Part shown: positions 46,948 through 59,425 of the stretch, piece after piece
Position numbering within the stretch: the first letter of the stretch is position 1
How the letters are laid out: the number at the start of each line of letters is the position of its first letter
Origin: Peromyscus leucopus
Lineage: Eukaryota > Chordata > Mammalia > Rodentia > Cricetidae
NCBI RefSeq assembly: GCF_004664715.2
Contig: NC_051083.1
Location: forward strand, 117,128,534 to 117,192,533
Direction: 5' to 3'
Length of the DNA stretch: 64,000 bases
Translations under genes and position numbers: made by a program
The notes under the pieces: generated by a model
Databases searched by the model: none
The model's input: the letters and a program-made list of their open reading frames with translations, nothing else
Told to the model about the DNA's origin: nothing

Positions 46948-48328
46948 CTAGATGGCCTTTTGAAAAACCGAAAATATTCTGTACATAAACTTTAAAGGCA
47001 AACTCTCAGTGTAACAGTTCCTCATTTTTAATGGTGAAAAGGATTCTCTATGTGCTTACTTCCTCTATGAACATGTCTCTACATATTCTTCCCCAAATTT
47101 ATTATTTTCCCCCTGAACAAAGTATATTCACCTCAATCTCAATAGCTCTATTTTTTTTTACTGCATCAATTCTAATCCCCCCCCAAAATCTCAAGTATCA
47201 TGGCTCCCATCAGTCCCAAAGTATGTCATCTAACTCAAATGAGATTACATATATGACTTATCATAGGGCTAAGTTCCCTTCTGCCTGTGTACTTAGTAAA
47301 GTAGACAACAGGATCGACTTTCAGAATGTGATGGCAGGGCAGGTATTTGACAGAAATATTCTCTCCAAACAGGGAAATAGGTGGGTCAAAAACTGGAACA
47401 GAATCATTCACTTATTCATACAAATATCGGTTACCCTACAATGTGCCAGGCTGTTTTAAGAGCACAAGGCACAGAGCTGAGTAGAATGGAGAAAACTCTA
47501 CATTTATGGAAAGCTGCAAACTAGCTCCTGTGTTACCCATCCTAAACGGTCTATTGGCCTTTTAAGCATCAGATCTGATCAGCAAGGGCACAAGCGTGTG
47601 CTGAGGTGGGGAGAAGAAATGGTCAGAACGTCGGTGAAAGGTCAGGTCAGTGCACTGTCAGCACATGCTTGAATTAAACATATGGTGCTGTACATTAAGT
47701 GTATAATGTTCTCGTAGATTGTTCTTGGGAAATAGCAAACTACAAGTAGCTGCTATAATTAGAAAAGGCACAGGAGTTTTTCTCAAATAAGGAAATGTGT
47801 TCTAAAAAGGTATAGAGAAGGCAAACAGTCACCGCTTCCCTCTGGTCCCCCCACTCCTCTTTGTGAGGCTGTCACGAAGCACAGTAGTCTCTCCAACACA
47901 TCTAAGCTCCCACAGTGGCAGCTGAAGAAAAACACGATAATCTCTCCCGATCGTTCTCACAGTTTCAGTCATTTTTGAGACTTCAGTGAATGGATGGCAC
48001 TCAACATTCAACATCCAAGGAGCCACTTTTAATTGGGATATTGACTAAAAAAAAAGTGTGTAACAAATTGATTAAAGAGTAATAGTTAACACATTCATCA
48101 GGGAATCTAAATACCTCACTGTGAGAACTTCTTAAGGTTCAATGAGGGATAAATCTTTGCAGGTACTAGATTTTTCTTTGAACTTTGTATGGGACCTGCA
48201 GCAGCTAGTGATCTGTTTTGAGTGGGTTATAACGTATTACATTCTTCTGAGACTCAAAGCACTGCCTATTACTGTCCTTCTTATGTCCTGGCTAACAGGT
48301 AAAAGGTGACCAGGCCAACATCAGGGAT
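46948..48328. other. Unclassified intronic sequence
   Basis: The 142-codon plus-strand open frame 47031-47459 has no recognised domain. TGTGCCAGGCTGTTTTAAGA near 47445 hints at a MIR-like end. Nothing else is supported. Confidence 0.5.
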
Positions 48329-48712
48329 GAAGCAGTTCCCGCCTCCTATGCTGTTCCATCAGGCAGTAGAAAGGAAGCAGTTCCCGCCCCCTATCCTATT
48401 CCATCAGGAAGTAGAAAGGAAGCAGTTCCCGCCCCTATGCTGTTCCATCAGGAAGTAGAAAGGAAGCAGTTCCCGCCCCTATGCTGTTCCATCAGGAAGT
48501 AGAAAGGAAGCAGTTCCCGCCCCCTATGCTGTTCCATCAGGAAGTAGAAAGGAAGCAGTTCCTGCCCCTATGCTGTTCCATCAGGCAGTAGAAAGGAAGC
48601 AGTTCCATCAGGAAGTAGAAAGGAAGCAGTTCCCGCCCCCCTATGCTGTTCCATCAGGAAGTAGAAAGGAAGCAGTTCCCGCCCCTATGCTGTTCCATCA
48701 GGCAGTAGAAAG
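48329..48712. repeat. Minisatellite, nine units of ~45 bp, GC-richer than surroundings
   Basis: Units start at 48329, 48374, 48419, 48463, 48507, 48552, 48596, 48623 and 48669, with lengths 45, 45, 44, 44, 45, 44, 27, 46, 44. Each begins GAAGCAGTTCC and ends AGTAGAAAG. Length changes come from the C run (CGCCCC to CGCCCCCC). Unit 7 has lost its centre; unit 6 has C to T at the single CpG. Seven units carry TTCCCGCC, an E2F-like core, whose complement is GGCGGGAA; those with more Cs also read as a GC box (GGGGCGGG). The units are too uniform to be an old array. Confidence 0.99.
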
Positions 48713-48789
48713 GAAGGTTTAATGAATTTTAATGGCAGGCTTCACTGCTTTTTGGAAACTCTTACAAGATTAGCTGGATTGCTTGCCTC

Positions 48790-49390
48790 CAATTTCTGAC
48801 CTCTAACCCCTGTCTCTTCAAGCTACCCTTGGAGTGAACATTATAAAACATTGATCTCTGACCATATCCTTCTCATGTTCTTATCCCTTCAGTGGCTCTC
48901 ACTGCCAAAGGCATAAACCTTAGATTCCTAATTATGCCATCTACAGCCCTTGGCATTTTAACCACCTTGCAGTGTCATCTTTCACTCCCCAGCTCCTCTT
49001 CTTCTCCAGCCGTGGCCTCAGCTCTCCAGCCACATGTCTATTGATAGACTTTCATGTCTTTGAGCCCCTGCTCACACCACATTCCTCTGCCGGGAAGATC
49101 CTTTTTTGAAATCATTAGCTGCCAAAATTCTCCTCATCTTTCAAAGCCTGGCTTAAAGGCTGCCTATTTTTGAAGTCCTGTCTAATTCTCTCAGTAGGAA
49201 TTAATCCTTCTTTTTCTGGGCTAGCAGGACTTCATTTACGCTTCTCTTATAACACTAATATAAGGCTAGAATAGTAGTAATGTAGGTATGTCTCATTAGC
49301 CACCTCAAAAGGGATCATGTTCAAGTATTCTCCATGTGTACTTGTTCATAGTGCTGGGTAAATAGCTGCTCAGCATTGGATAAATGGATC
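48790..49390 (+). mobile_element. L2 LINE 3' end
   Basis: TCAGTGGCTCTCACTGCCAA, CCTTGGCATTTTAACCACCT, TCTTTCAAAGCCTGGCTTAA and CTGTCTAATTCTCTCAGTAG are in the L2 3' order. Confidence 0.8.
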
Positions 49391-50733
49391 CAAATGGTGA
49401 TGATATATCCACATGTGGTAACAGATGTGTAGGTAGAGTGGATTCTCTATCTCCTTATCAACATACATACTTAGCCAATCAAACTTAGCCACATATAAAT
49501 CACAAATGCCCAATAAATTAAATAACTCCTAATGTGAGGCCATATATGTACATATGACTATATTTTACGTGATGTTCTGCCTTAGGAGGTTGATTTTTAA
49601 AAGGTGTCACAGAAATGATTATTGCTTAAGTGACTTCCAAGAATGACAGACAAGAACAGAGGCCATGCACCCAAGGAGAAGCTCATTTCTGTGTTGAATT
49701 TCAGCTTCTTAGAGTGAAAACCTGTAGGTTCAACCATCATTTGCACTGGAAGTTACCAGATCACAAGTATTGATGGACCAATTTGCAACACAATAGTCCA
49801 GAAACCAACATAAATAAAAAAGTAATCAGCAATAAGAGAATTGTATCCCATACACTTAATCCTCTCTCTACTTGTGTTTGGAGAACAAAAGCATTAACAC
49901 CACTGGATTCTGAGCTGGACATCTTTCAGCTTTCCACTGCCTTGAAGAATCTATATGCAGGGATAACAAACTGCCTCTAGCTTGGCTTAATCTTTTGTAT
50001 TAGCTCATTAATGAGTCTGGATTCCTTCACCATTTTCCATGGTATCCCAGGCAGGGACAAAGACTCAGGCAGCAGGGGGGCAGCTTTCCTTTTCCCTGAC
50101 AACATGTGGTCACTAGTCTCTGTCTGTAGTTAACAAATTCCATAGTTCTTTGAAGGTAGAGCCCATGGAATGGGTCTGGCCTGCTCTAAGCTCTGCAATG
50201 CAAAACAGAGCATCTCTGCAATTCAAAATAGAGCTCTGGGAATTTAGGCCTCAAGCAGTGTTCCCAGGATCTGTGACATCGCCCCAACAGCTGAGAGTGC
50301 TCGTGTCTTAAGAAAGCTCAGTAGGCCCAAGCCTTGTGAATTCTTTCTGCTCGGCTGGCATGTGGACTGCGCACATACTCATAGACATATTATATGCTTT
50401 TCCAAATCATTCTAAATACCTCCTGGAAGACATCTGCCAGTAAGGATCTCATGGCAGCCGCATTTTAAATATAGGACCTTCTCAACATCTCCCACCAGAG
50501 AACAAAATGCAAAAGGAATGCAGATTAACTCTCCATGAACTTTCTAGCTCTGAAGTCTTTCTACTTGATACCACCATTCCATGAAAGGTCCTAATGGGCT
50601 GCAGATCAAAATGAGACTTCTGGATTATGTGCTAAGATCACTAAGCTGGACTCCAAGGGCAGTTTGCCTATTAATAGAGCATCTAATTTAGGGCAGAGTT
50701 CAAACTTGGGGAACATCTAAAGAACTTGACCTA
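49391..50733. other. Unclassified intronic sequence
   Basis: No repeat family or gene was recognised; 50000-50700 seems repeat-poor. Confidence 0.5.
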
Positions 50734-50774
50734 AACACACACACACACACCACCACCACCACCACCACCACCAC
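50734..50774. repeat. (CA)n passing into (CAC)n
   Basis: About 8 CA units followed by 8 CAC units, ending at ACCACGTATAT. Confidence 0.98.
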
Positions 50775-51054
50775 GTATATTTAATTTATCATCCTCATTT
50801 TCTATTCAAGCACTTTGAGCCAAACTAAATTTTCAACAGTTAAAAAAATCTGTTGAAGTTTGGTTAGATACATTTCCCCAAGAATCTTTAGAATTCAAAT
50901 TATTGTGTTTAGAATTTTAAGATCATGGAAATATTCCAAACTAGAAAAGACGTAGGCTTCCAATCGTGCACAAAGATTCAGACACTTAGTGGTGATCCTG
51001 CACTTTCCCTTCTGCTAACACTTCATACTATAATAAGAGGAAAGGAAAGAATAG

Positions 51055-51275
51055 CTATAATTTATGATGCCTATGACATGTGCACATTGTATCTCATGTT
51101 TATACATTGAGCATTCAGGACAGATGATAGTATACCCATTTCTCAGGTACTAGGAAACATGAACAATGAAAAGTTAAATAATTTATCCAAGGACCTATCT
51201 GGTAATTGAGCACAGATCTATTTGGCTCCAAAGCCTGAATCTTTACTCCAAAGAATGCTAGTGCTATATTCTCAA
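51055..51275 (-). mobile_element. MIR SINE, reverse
   Basis: GACATGTGCACATTGTATCT, GTATACCCATTTCTCAGGTA and CCAAGGACCTATCTGGTAAT, then TTTGGCTCCAAAGCCTGAAT follow reversed MIR. Confidence 0.7.
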
Positions 51276-52900
51276 TTTTCTCACAGTATTTTAGCTTTTC
51301 ATTTTTTTTCATCTTGTCACAGACTCACCCATACTACACAATGTTTGGGGGAAATAACAATTGAAAAATATGGGTTATGAGAAAGTATCTAGATCAATTT
51401 ATTAAAAAGAAAAAGAGATTACACTTTAAAACTCTATTACCAACTGAAATCCAATGAATTAAACAATGCTGTAATTTTCACTTTGGATATTAGATGGGAG
51501 TCTGGTTGAGAAACTGCACTTTTCAGTTGCTATGCAAAATCACTGTGCTTGCTTCCTAAGAAGATCCTATAATTAGAGATACAGAGTTGACTTTATCATC
51601 ACTTTACCTATGCTAAATAGCAACAATGAGCCCATATAGAATGTGGCTCCATTTCTGGTCATGTGTCAAATGCATCTAAAATTGAAGATTCAGACTCAAA
51701 TAACCATGGGAAAGACCCTGACTCAAAAACTAAAAACAAAACAAGTCACTGTGGGCATGCTGACTACCTGACCATCTGACTACCGCCAGATATCCGGTTG
51801 GGACAATTAACATGGGACTGTCTCCAGGGTTGGGATTGTGTGCTCTCTGTGGAAAAGACAGTCCAAGACAAGAGGGCTCAGCACTCCTCTTCCACTGGAT
51901 TTTGTCAGAATTCTAGTGGCATGGCAAGGAAATGTTGGAAGTGTTGGTCATCAGGTTCAAAGAAGACTCTTTAGCTCATTAGCACTAGAACATGGCATTC
52001 AGTTGGCATTGCCACTCCCATTCTCTTACATGCTCTCCATTTTTACCAGCAGTTAAGTTTAGGAGGTTGCTGAAAAGGATTGGTGCACATTCAGTGACTT
52101 CCTTGTGCATTGCACATATTCAGTATATTCAGGTAGTGTTCACATTGGATTAAACGTTCAAGAATTTCACGAGCAGCCTGAGACTTTTTATCTTTCTATT
52201 CAGAAGACCAGTATCTAAGAAGAACTTTATACCTAGTATTTCTGTGGTTGAAATAACACCAGGAGGCTCCCACATTGACTAAGGACCAGCATCTGAATGC
52301 ACTAGCTTAAAATAACTGAGTTATTTGACATTTAAACACACTGACTAATAGGATGTTAAGTTTGTCATTCTAGAAGGAGGAAAACCTTGAATTGTTAAAG
52401 TGCCGAGGAAGAAAGAGGAGTTGAGAGCCAAGGGATGAGAGTGTCAGGAGGACTGATTCTGGATGTGGCCTTGAGTCAGCCTCTGTAGGTCCTGGGGGCT
52501 CTGCCTGGTTTTGGTTCAGTGATCTCTGCAGAGACTGCCTCCACTCAGTATGGTAACTATTCCATGGGTTAATGAGTGAGGGTAATGGGTAATGAGGTGT
52601 ACTTGCTATGAAGAAACCTAGTTAATGTCCATAAGAGATAATTAGCAAGTTCATGCCTTGTGCCACATTGCTTTTTGTTTCAAAGATAAACTGCTTAAGT
52701 AGGACCTCCTGCCATGACATACTGCACAAAAAATCATGCTTGTTTATGTGCATCCATATTTATACTGAATAAGACTTTGGAGCAAACTACAGTATACATA
52801 CACAACAACAATAAATAAAATAAATTAAAATCTATAGAAAATGGAATACAGTAAAATATAGTTGATAGGAATTCTAACCACACCTCCATGACCATGCATG
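51276..52900. other. Unclassified intronic sequence
   Basis: Only AT-rich stretches and unclassified unique sequence were seen. Confidence 0.5.
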
Positions 52901-52904
52901 CCCT

Positions 52905-53220
52905 GTTGAGACAACTAGTCATTTCTGGGGCTGTAAGTCCTAAGTAATCTGTATGCTACCTGGTCACATAATTTGCACGCAGTGTGATCACGTAATCTAT
53001 GAGCACACATGTGTGGTGTGGCATAGCCACATGGGCCCATATGCGCATGCATGGGGGTAGTCCATAAAAGGCAGATCGCATGACCCTCCCCTGTCTCTGC
53101 ACATGTCTTTCAAACAGGCCTGATCACATTCTTTTCTGCCCCATCCCTTCTCCTAATAAAACTCTCATAGTGGGTTTTGTTTTGCCTCGTGACTTTTCCT
53201 CGCAGGATAAAAGTGATGCA
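52905..53220 (+). mobile_element. Candidate solo ERV LTR
   Basis: The stretch has LTR-like organisation: a CpG-bearing upstream part (GTGATCACGTAATCTATGAG, CATATGCGCATGCATG), a TATA-like CCATAAAAGGC at about 53063, a polyadenylation signal CTAATAAAACTC at about 53153, and a GT-rich downstream part (GTGGGTTTTGTTTTGCCTCG). Ends are uncertain and no target duplication was found. An ERVK-like LTR is my best guess. No gag, pol or env sequence is attached. Confidence 0.55.
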
Positions 53221-53224
53221 TAAA

Positions 53225-56200
53225 ACGAACAATAGTACTGAAAAAAAATGTATATCCCTCCATTGCTCAATCAAGATTATCATGATAGTGATACCAAAAC
53301 GATGATGCACACCATTCATGCAAAGACTGAAATACATGACCCAATTTATGGTGTATATTCTAAATATAGAAAATAGTTCCTTTTCAAGAAATTCAGTCGG
53401 AAATATTTGAGAATTATTCTTGGTGCAATGTTATTAAATTGTAAATAGTAATTAAGTTATTAAAAACACATGCTCCCCAAAAGCCACCAGACATTGTAAT
53501 TATATTTCAAGCTATTAAGAAGAACGACAAAAGATTTTGTTAATGATAAATGTGCTTTGGAATGTATCAGCTAATTCCTCTTCCTTTGTGAAATAATGTT
53601 TAGCTCCACAGAGTCTAGGGGTTGATATTTAAAGACTAATTTACACTGTCCTTTTGTGGCTGAGAAGTCATTTCATTGGCTTTTGCAGATCTCTGTCTCT
53701 CCCTCCTCCCCCACCCCCTCTGGCTCTGTATGGAAATGGAAGCTACTATGGTTCTGAAACACTGTTCACAAGTAAAAAAGTATCCTAGACATTGGGACAT
53801 AGCTCCATTTGGGGAAGGTCTTTTATTTAAATTTGATTTTCAAAAACCTTTTTCTTTAAAACCTAGAAACAATTAGTTTCAGAAAGGCTGGACCAGGTCA
53901 GTGTTTTACAGCATTCACTGGTTCTCATGAGAAGACTAAGAAAAAGTTACTTAGTGTGTGTGTTTCTACCATGACTAAGATCCAACTCAAAGATCTGAAA
54001 AACTGCATGCTAATGAATGCACCATGTATCCTCTTTGTTACTCAACAACTTTACAGATTCACTTATTAAAATTTCAACATTCTATCTAGAAAACAAGTGT
54101 CTTCATTGTTCCATTGTCTGTCAAGCATCTGAAAAATAGTTTGCCACTGTTTCGAGAAAGAGATAGCAAGAGAGATATTTCATTGTCTACTGTACATTTT
54201 TACATTTTTATTTGGACATTTAACATTGTCTATGAATTCGAGATAGCTCACAAAAAACTAACTCAAATCCATGGTCCAAAGCACCTTCATTTGTACATCA
54301 TGAATTTGGTAGGTAGTTTTCTAATGGTTGTGCCAATTAGGATTCTGAAAAACATTCTTAGTCTTTCTTTGTTGAAGACTTTAAAGCCTTAGACTATAGA
54401 AATGACTATATTTGGTCCTTAAAAATTGTTAAAACACAAATTAAGGGACCTTAGATATCTGTATTCCTATACATCTTTTATACATGGATCCTAATAATAT
54501 CCTGTTTTTCTTCTTCTCTTCATAAGAGAAATAGAAGGAAAGAACAGAGAATGAACCCAGTAGCCTTGGAGTTTGGGTCTCATTAGAACATTACAATTAC
54601 TTCTTCTGGTAAATGTGAGTAACACTACCCATCTCGCTTTCCTCTCAGAGCCAATGTCATCAGTTTATCTAATGTTCATGAGAGAGTATCTACAAACTGA
54701 TTTGTGCCATGCAAATGTATGGCTGAATTATCATTTAGATAGAGTTACATGGTTAGCTTGATTCAAAGACAGGTCAAATATCTGGCCCTGGGGAATGGAT
54801 ACGTAGTAGGAGCGATAAATGCCAAAATGGTTTTTACCAGTGAATGTTTTATAGCCGTATGAAAAGAAGGCAGAAGAACAGACAACTGGATAGGGGAGGG
54901 CAAGTTGAAGTTCCATCTGCCTGGGTTGGAAGGCTGGTGGGAAGGGGACATGCTCTGAAAAGCTGAGAGGTTACAAAGTGGAAAGGGGTGACCTGGGAAC
55001 AGGGTGTTATAAAAAGAGTGCAGAGCAGAGAATAAAGTCACAGGACTTGTTCACAAGAGGGTGCTGGGTTAAAGCCTGACCTTGAGTCACAAATCACAAA
55101 ATCACACGGCTGGAAGGAATCTTAAGAGGCTATCTCGTCCACTCCCCCGCCATTCAGCAGGCATTTCAGCCCTCCTAAACAGATGAGACTTTATCCTACT
55201 TTGAATGAGAAACTCTTGACACCAAATGGGCAGGTATTGACTGCTCTGGCCTCAACTCTTTACAACAGGCAGGAAAACAATTTCTGGAATTTCATTTGAA
55301 CCTTTACTGAAATGGGGAACACAATAAATGGCCAGTTTCTCCTTGGGGACAATAACTTCTATGGTAGTTTACAAACAGCAAAATTAGCTGTAACTAATAA
55401 ATACACTTAAACAGAGAAAATGCTACCAACATAACTAAGTTAGAGGATAAGTGGCCCATAGCCTCATCTAAGTAGGTAGGTATTATGATCATTCTTGGTA
55501 TTTCTGGAGTCTTCTCTGCACACAAGAGCCTGGAGCAGATGAACACAAACAGAAACAAAAGTTGTTTTTTTATTTTCTTTTTTAAAAAGCAATATGGTCT
55601 AGTAAATTCCAGAACTAACACTGAGAACCAAGAAGGGTTTAATTTCTCTCCTAACAGAAAACAATAAATCCTCACACAAATTAGAAACTGAAAAGGAAAT
55701 AAAAAGGACCTCATTTTCCATTGTGGGAATGTTACACATGAACTGTGGCTTAGAAGGAAGGAACATATTACACACCTGCACAGCTTCCCCGGAAACAGGC
55801 CCGGGACTGACCCTGGACCCATCCCGGGACTGTCAATGTAGAAATAATGTTACTTTATTCCCCTAGTGGGTATATTATTTCCAGTGCTATCAACAGAAAC
55901 CTGAAAGGAGGCAGCTGAGAATTTCTGGGGAAGAAAGTTGAGCTATTTTGGGATGTGCTCATAAATGGTGTAGTTCAAAGGATAGACACACAAGCACAGA
56001 TAGGAAGATATGTCTGTATTTCTAGACACATATTATGGAAAGTAACATTACCTGGATTCGCCACTCACATGTGAACACAGGCAAGTTAACTTGATTCTGC
56101 CTCCCCACTGCCAAAAGTTTAGACCAATTTAGTGAGGCATTCAGTGAATCCAGATGTTTGGCAGTATATAAGAAACAACATCTGGATAATTGATTGAATT

Positions 56201-56240
56201 TTCAAGTATACTCAATAGATATTTTGGCAGCATGCCTTCA
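53225..56240. other. Unclassified intronic sequence
   Basis: No gene seen. An ancient-repeat-like block near 55095-55200 (GGCTGGAAGGAATCTTAAGA) and several short open frames, including a 142-codon minus-strand one at 55394-55822, have no recognised identity. Confidence 0.5.
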
Positions 56241-56244
56241 CAGC

Positions 56245-56345
56245 CTCTAATGGCTCCCTGCCTCAGTTTCTCTGCTATAAAAAAGGGATAAACATTTATC
56301 ACTTGGTGACGATGATAAAATGTTTAAGGGTAATAAATTCTTGAA
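56245..56345 (+). mobile_element. MIR-like fragment
   Basis: TGCCTCAGTTTCTCTGCTAT and AAAAAGGGATAAACATTTAT match the centre of MIR. Confidence 0.65.
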
Positions 56346-57096
56346 AAGAATGGTTCTGTGAGAGTATATCTCTCTCATACAATTCCAGGTTGGATTTCCA
56401 TGCTAAACAACTAGTCTGGAGAATATGCAATGATTAAAATAAGGTTATATGCTGTAGAAATCTAACACATAATCAGTATTATCATCCTTATCATCCTAAT
56501 CAAAACTTTCTCCTTTGTCATTTCCTCAAAGAACCTCACTTTCACATGAACAATGGCCAAACAAAGGTGAGGTTTAGCCGTTGGAAAAGATGTGGTGTTT
56601 TGTGCATGTAAAGTAACAAAGGTGAGAATAAAAGAAAGTTAGTGTGGGTGTCTGGAGGCAGCCCAAGGCTACCAGGCAAACCTGGTCTACCAAGGACAAT
56701 CGATTGCTCAACGGTATTTGGACACAAACGGAAAATGTCCACACACTAATTTATGCGTAGAGGGAGAAGAAAGGCATGCCGACGGCGAACTCGCTCTTCC
56801 GACTGTGTTTACCTCTACCTCCCCACGGATTAGTTTGTGCTTTTGTGGCTGAAAGTTAGATGAAAGGAAAAAATGTGAGAGAGACAAGAAAGGAAGTAAT
56901 AAAGGAATCTGCCCTCACATAAAACTCAGTGGCTGAAGTACTAAAGCTCCCTTTCAAAGTTAAGTCCTGCCTACAGGGAAAAGCCTGAACAGCATCTCCA
57001 TAACTACCATTTAATAAGGGCCTGGTATACACATACAATTCTATATATGCATATGTGTATGTACATGTATGTGTGTTCTCTTATGTACACACATAT

Positions 57097-57130
57097 GTGC
57101 TTTAGATAGCCATGTGCTTTAGACAGCCAT
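57097..57130. repeat. 17-bp tandem duplication
   Basis: GTGCTTTAGATAGCCAT followed immediately by GTGCTTTAGACAGCCAT, one difference. Confidence 0.95.
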
Positions 57131-57183
57131 CATTCTACTGATGGGAGAATGAAAGCACTGATTTGCCTAAGGTTATATATTAT

Positions 57184-57188
<5 letters not shown>

Positions 57189-57223
<35 letters not shown>

Positions 57224-57285
57224 TTATACACACACACACACACACATATATATTAATACACACACACACACACACACACACACAC
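57189..57285. repeat. Compound (TA)n(CA)n microsatellite
   Basis: TA run 57189-57220, CA 57227-57246, short TATATATTAATA, then CA 57258-57285. Alternating purine-pyrimidine over about 100 bp. Confidence 0.98.
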
Positions 57286-58519
57286 GGTAAAGATCCACAA
57301 CTAAATTCAGACCCGTGTGGATGCAAGTCCATATTCTTTAACTGTACCTGAAGCCTTTACAAAAAGGCTTGTTATAAATACCTTTGGTGACTGCTAGATC
57401 ATATTTAAGCCTGCATCTTTTCAACTTTTCCTTTTTTTCAGGTGGTTTCTATCCACAGGTCTTTGGTATTCCTTATAACTATCCCTCTTTACTTCTTCCA
57501 ACTTTACACATGGGTTCTGGCAGCTCTTAACATTTGTCCCCCCCAGGACTCTTCTCCCCAGCCTAGTTCACCCTACATTTCTCCCATGTCACTCCAAAAT
57601 AATGAGCAGCATCTCTCTAGGCTCTTCATCACACTTTACTTTCTTGAGATGTTTCTGCTTGGGCTCCCTTCCCAGGGAGGCTGTAAAAACAGAATATTAA
57701 CATTTCTTTTCCATCTCAGAAGTCCTTAGGACCTGGGTTAACACATACGATGTAGTCCTTAAAGTCTGTTGACTCAGGATTAGAGGCACAGTGATGGTCT
57801 CTGAAATTTTGCTCTTACCAATGCAGGAATCCAAATGGTTGAGTGTTCTCACCCAGATACAGTTAGCTGGGATCAATATAGACAGTCCAAAAATCAATAC
57901 TACCACTGCTCCTAGGTATCACATTGTCTTTGCCATGGGACCCTCTGAGACACATTTGTAAATAATCACACTGCTTCGGCCACGGGCTCAGCAGCAGTAG
58001 TAAGCATTTATTAAGTGCTCACTGAGCTCAGAACCCTTTCGGAGGCTCTGGAGGAGTTCCACCCAAGTGTGCCCCGGTGCCTCACAGTGCAATCCGAGGG
58101 AAACACGTCACTAGTAGAAAGCCCTTGCAACACTGTTTTCAGAATGGCCTGAATTCACTAACTTTCACACCAAAAATAAAATCAGGCCAGCATCTTCCTG
58201 CAGAAACTTCTGCCCTTGCATAAACATTTTAGTCACATTCAATTCTTCCCAATAGTAGTAGCCAAGTGCCTGGGCCCTCCCATTCATGAAGCATGGCATG
58301 GCATAGGAACACTGTCACTGTGGCATATGGTAGCCTTTCTGGTGGCTTTTTGAAAAAAAACATGGCCACAAAGCAATCACAAGCAGATGGCATAACTAAC
58401 TTCTATTTGTGTCTGGTTGCTAAACTCCTCACAAGAGGGGGCAAAAAACTATGTGTACAGGTGAAGAAAACGAGAAGAGAGAGTCAGAATTTGGCAAAGG
58501 TGTAGTGAAACTGGACCTC

Positions 58520-58900
58520 TGATATCTTGCTGGTGGAAATGAAGACTGATATATTCTCATTGGAAAGCAGTTTGAAGATAGCCATTGAAATATGCTCATC
58601 TCTTACCCCAACAGCACAGTATTTTAAGAAAATAATCTATGATCGAGAGATAGCACTATGGATAAAGAGACAGCTCAATGATGAAATGAAAGTGCAATCA
58701 ATTAGAATGTCTATCAATCACGATGATTAGACAACAGACTATTGCACAGCCACAGCAGATGATTAATAGGAACATGAGAATTCGTTGTCAGTATGGTATC
58801 ATTTAAAAAATTATTTTATGAATTCAGGCATGGAGGCCATACCATTACAATTTCTCTCATACTGCAATAGCATAATAATTTAAAAATGGAGTGAAAGATG
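58520..58900 (+). mobile_element. Degraded L1 3' fragment
   Basis: CTTGCTGGTGGAAATGAAGA, TTGGAAAGCAGTTTGAAGAT and AGAATGTCTATCAATCACGA are reminiscent of the L1M 3' end (GTTGGTGGGAATG, CAGTTTGG, ATGTCCATCAA). Very diverged. Confidence 0.55.
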
Positions 58901-58987
58901 AGGACCAGAGAAAAATCATTGAAGAAAATGAATAATTGCTGCTTATCCAAATGCCTAAATATTTGTTTCAGCAGTGAAAATCATCTA

Positions 58988-59287
<300 letters not shown>

Positions 59288-59425
59288 TCATCTCAACATT
59301 ATTTGTAATACGTACTGTAATACAGTTTTTATGTTATTTAGGAAGTCATGACAAGAAAAACACCTGTATATATTCAATATATTCAGTACAATGCAGCCCC
59401 CCATATTTATTTCTCCTCTCCTATA

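Larger units (their letters stand above)
57004..57350 (-). mobile_element. MIR SINE, reverse, expanded by a TA/CA array
   Basis: Left part: TTTAATAAGGGCCTGGTATA and TTCTACTGATGGGAGAATGA with TGCCTAAGGTTATA; right part after the array: CACAACTAAATTCAGACCCG and CCATATTCTTTAACTGTACC. Both halves read as one reversed MIR. Confidence 0.75.

Noticed and set aside
47031..47459. 142-codon open frame on the plus strand
   Set aside because: No domain, no splice context, low-complexity hydrophobic start, and it lies in intron among repeats. Frames of this length are expected by chance over 64 kb.
48329..48712. Array with repeat-spacer look, considered as CRISPR
   Set aside because: Whole units repeat without unique spacers, and the surroundings are mammalian intron. 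It is a minisatellite.
53050..53170. TATA and AATAAA signals considered as a promoter and terminator of a gene
   Set aside because: Their spacing with no coding sequence between fits an LTR better than a gene.
55394..55822. 142-codon open frame on the minus strand, same strand as GPC3
   Set aside because: It does not match any GPC3 segment, lacks convincing splice sites in frame, and contains a lysine run from an A/T tract.
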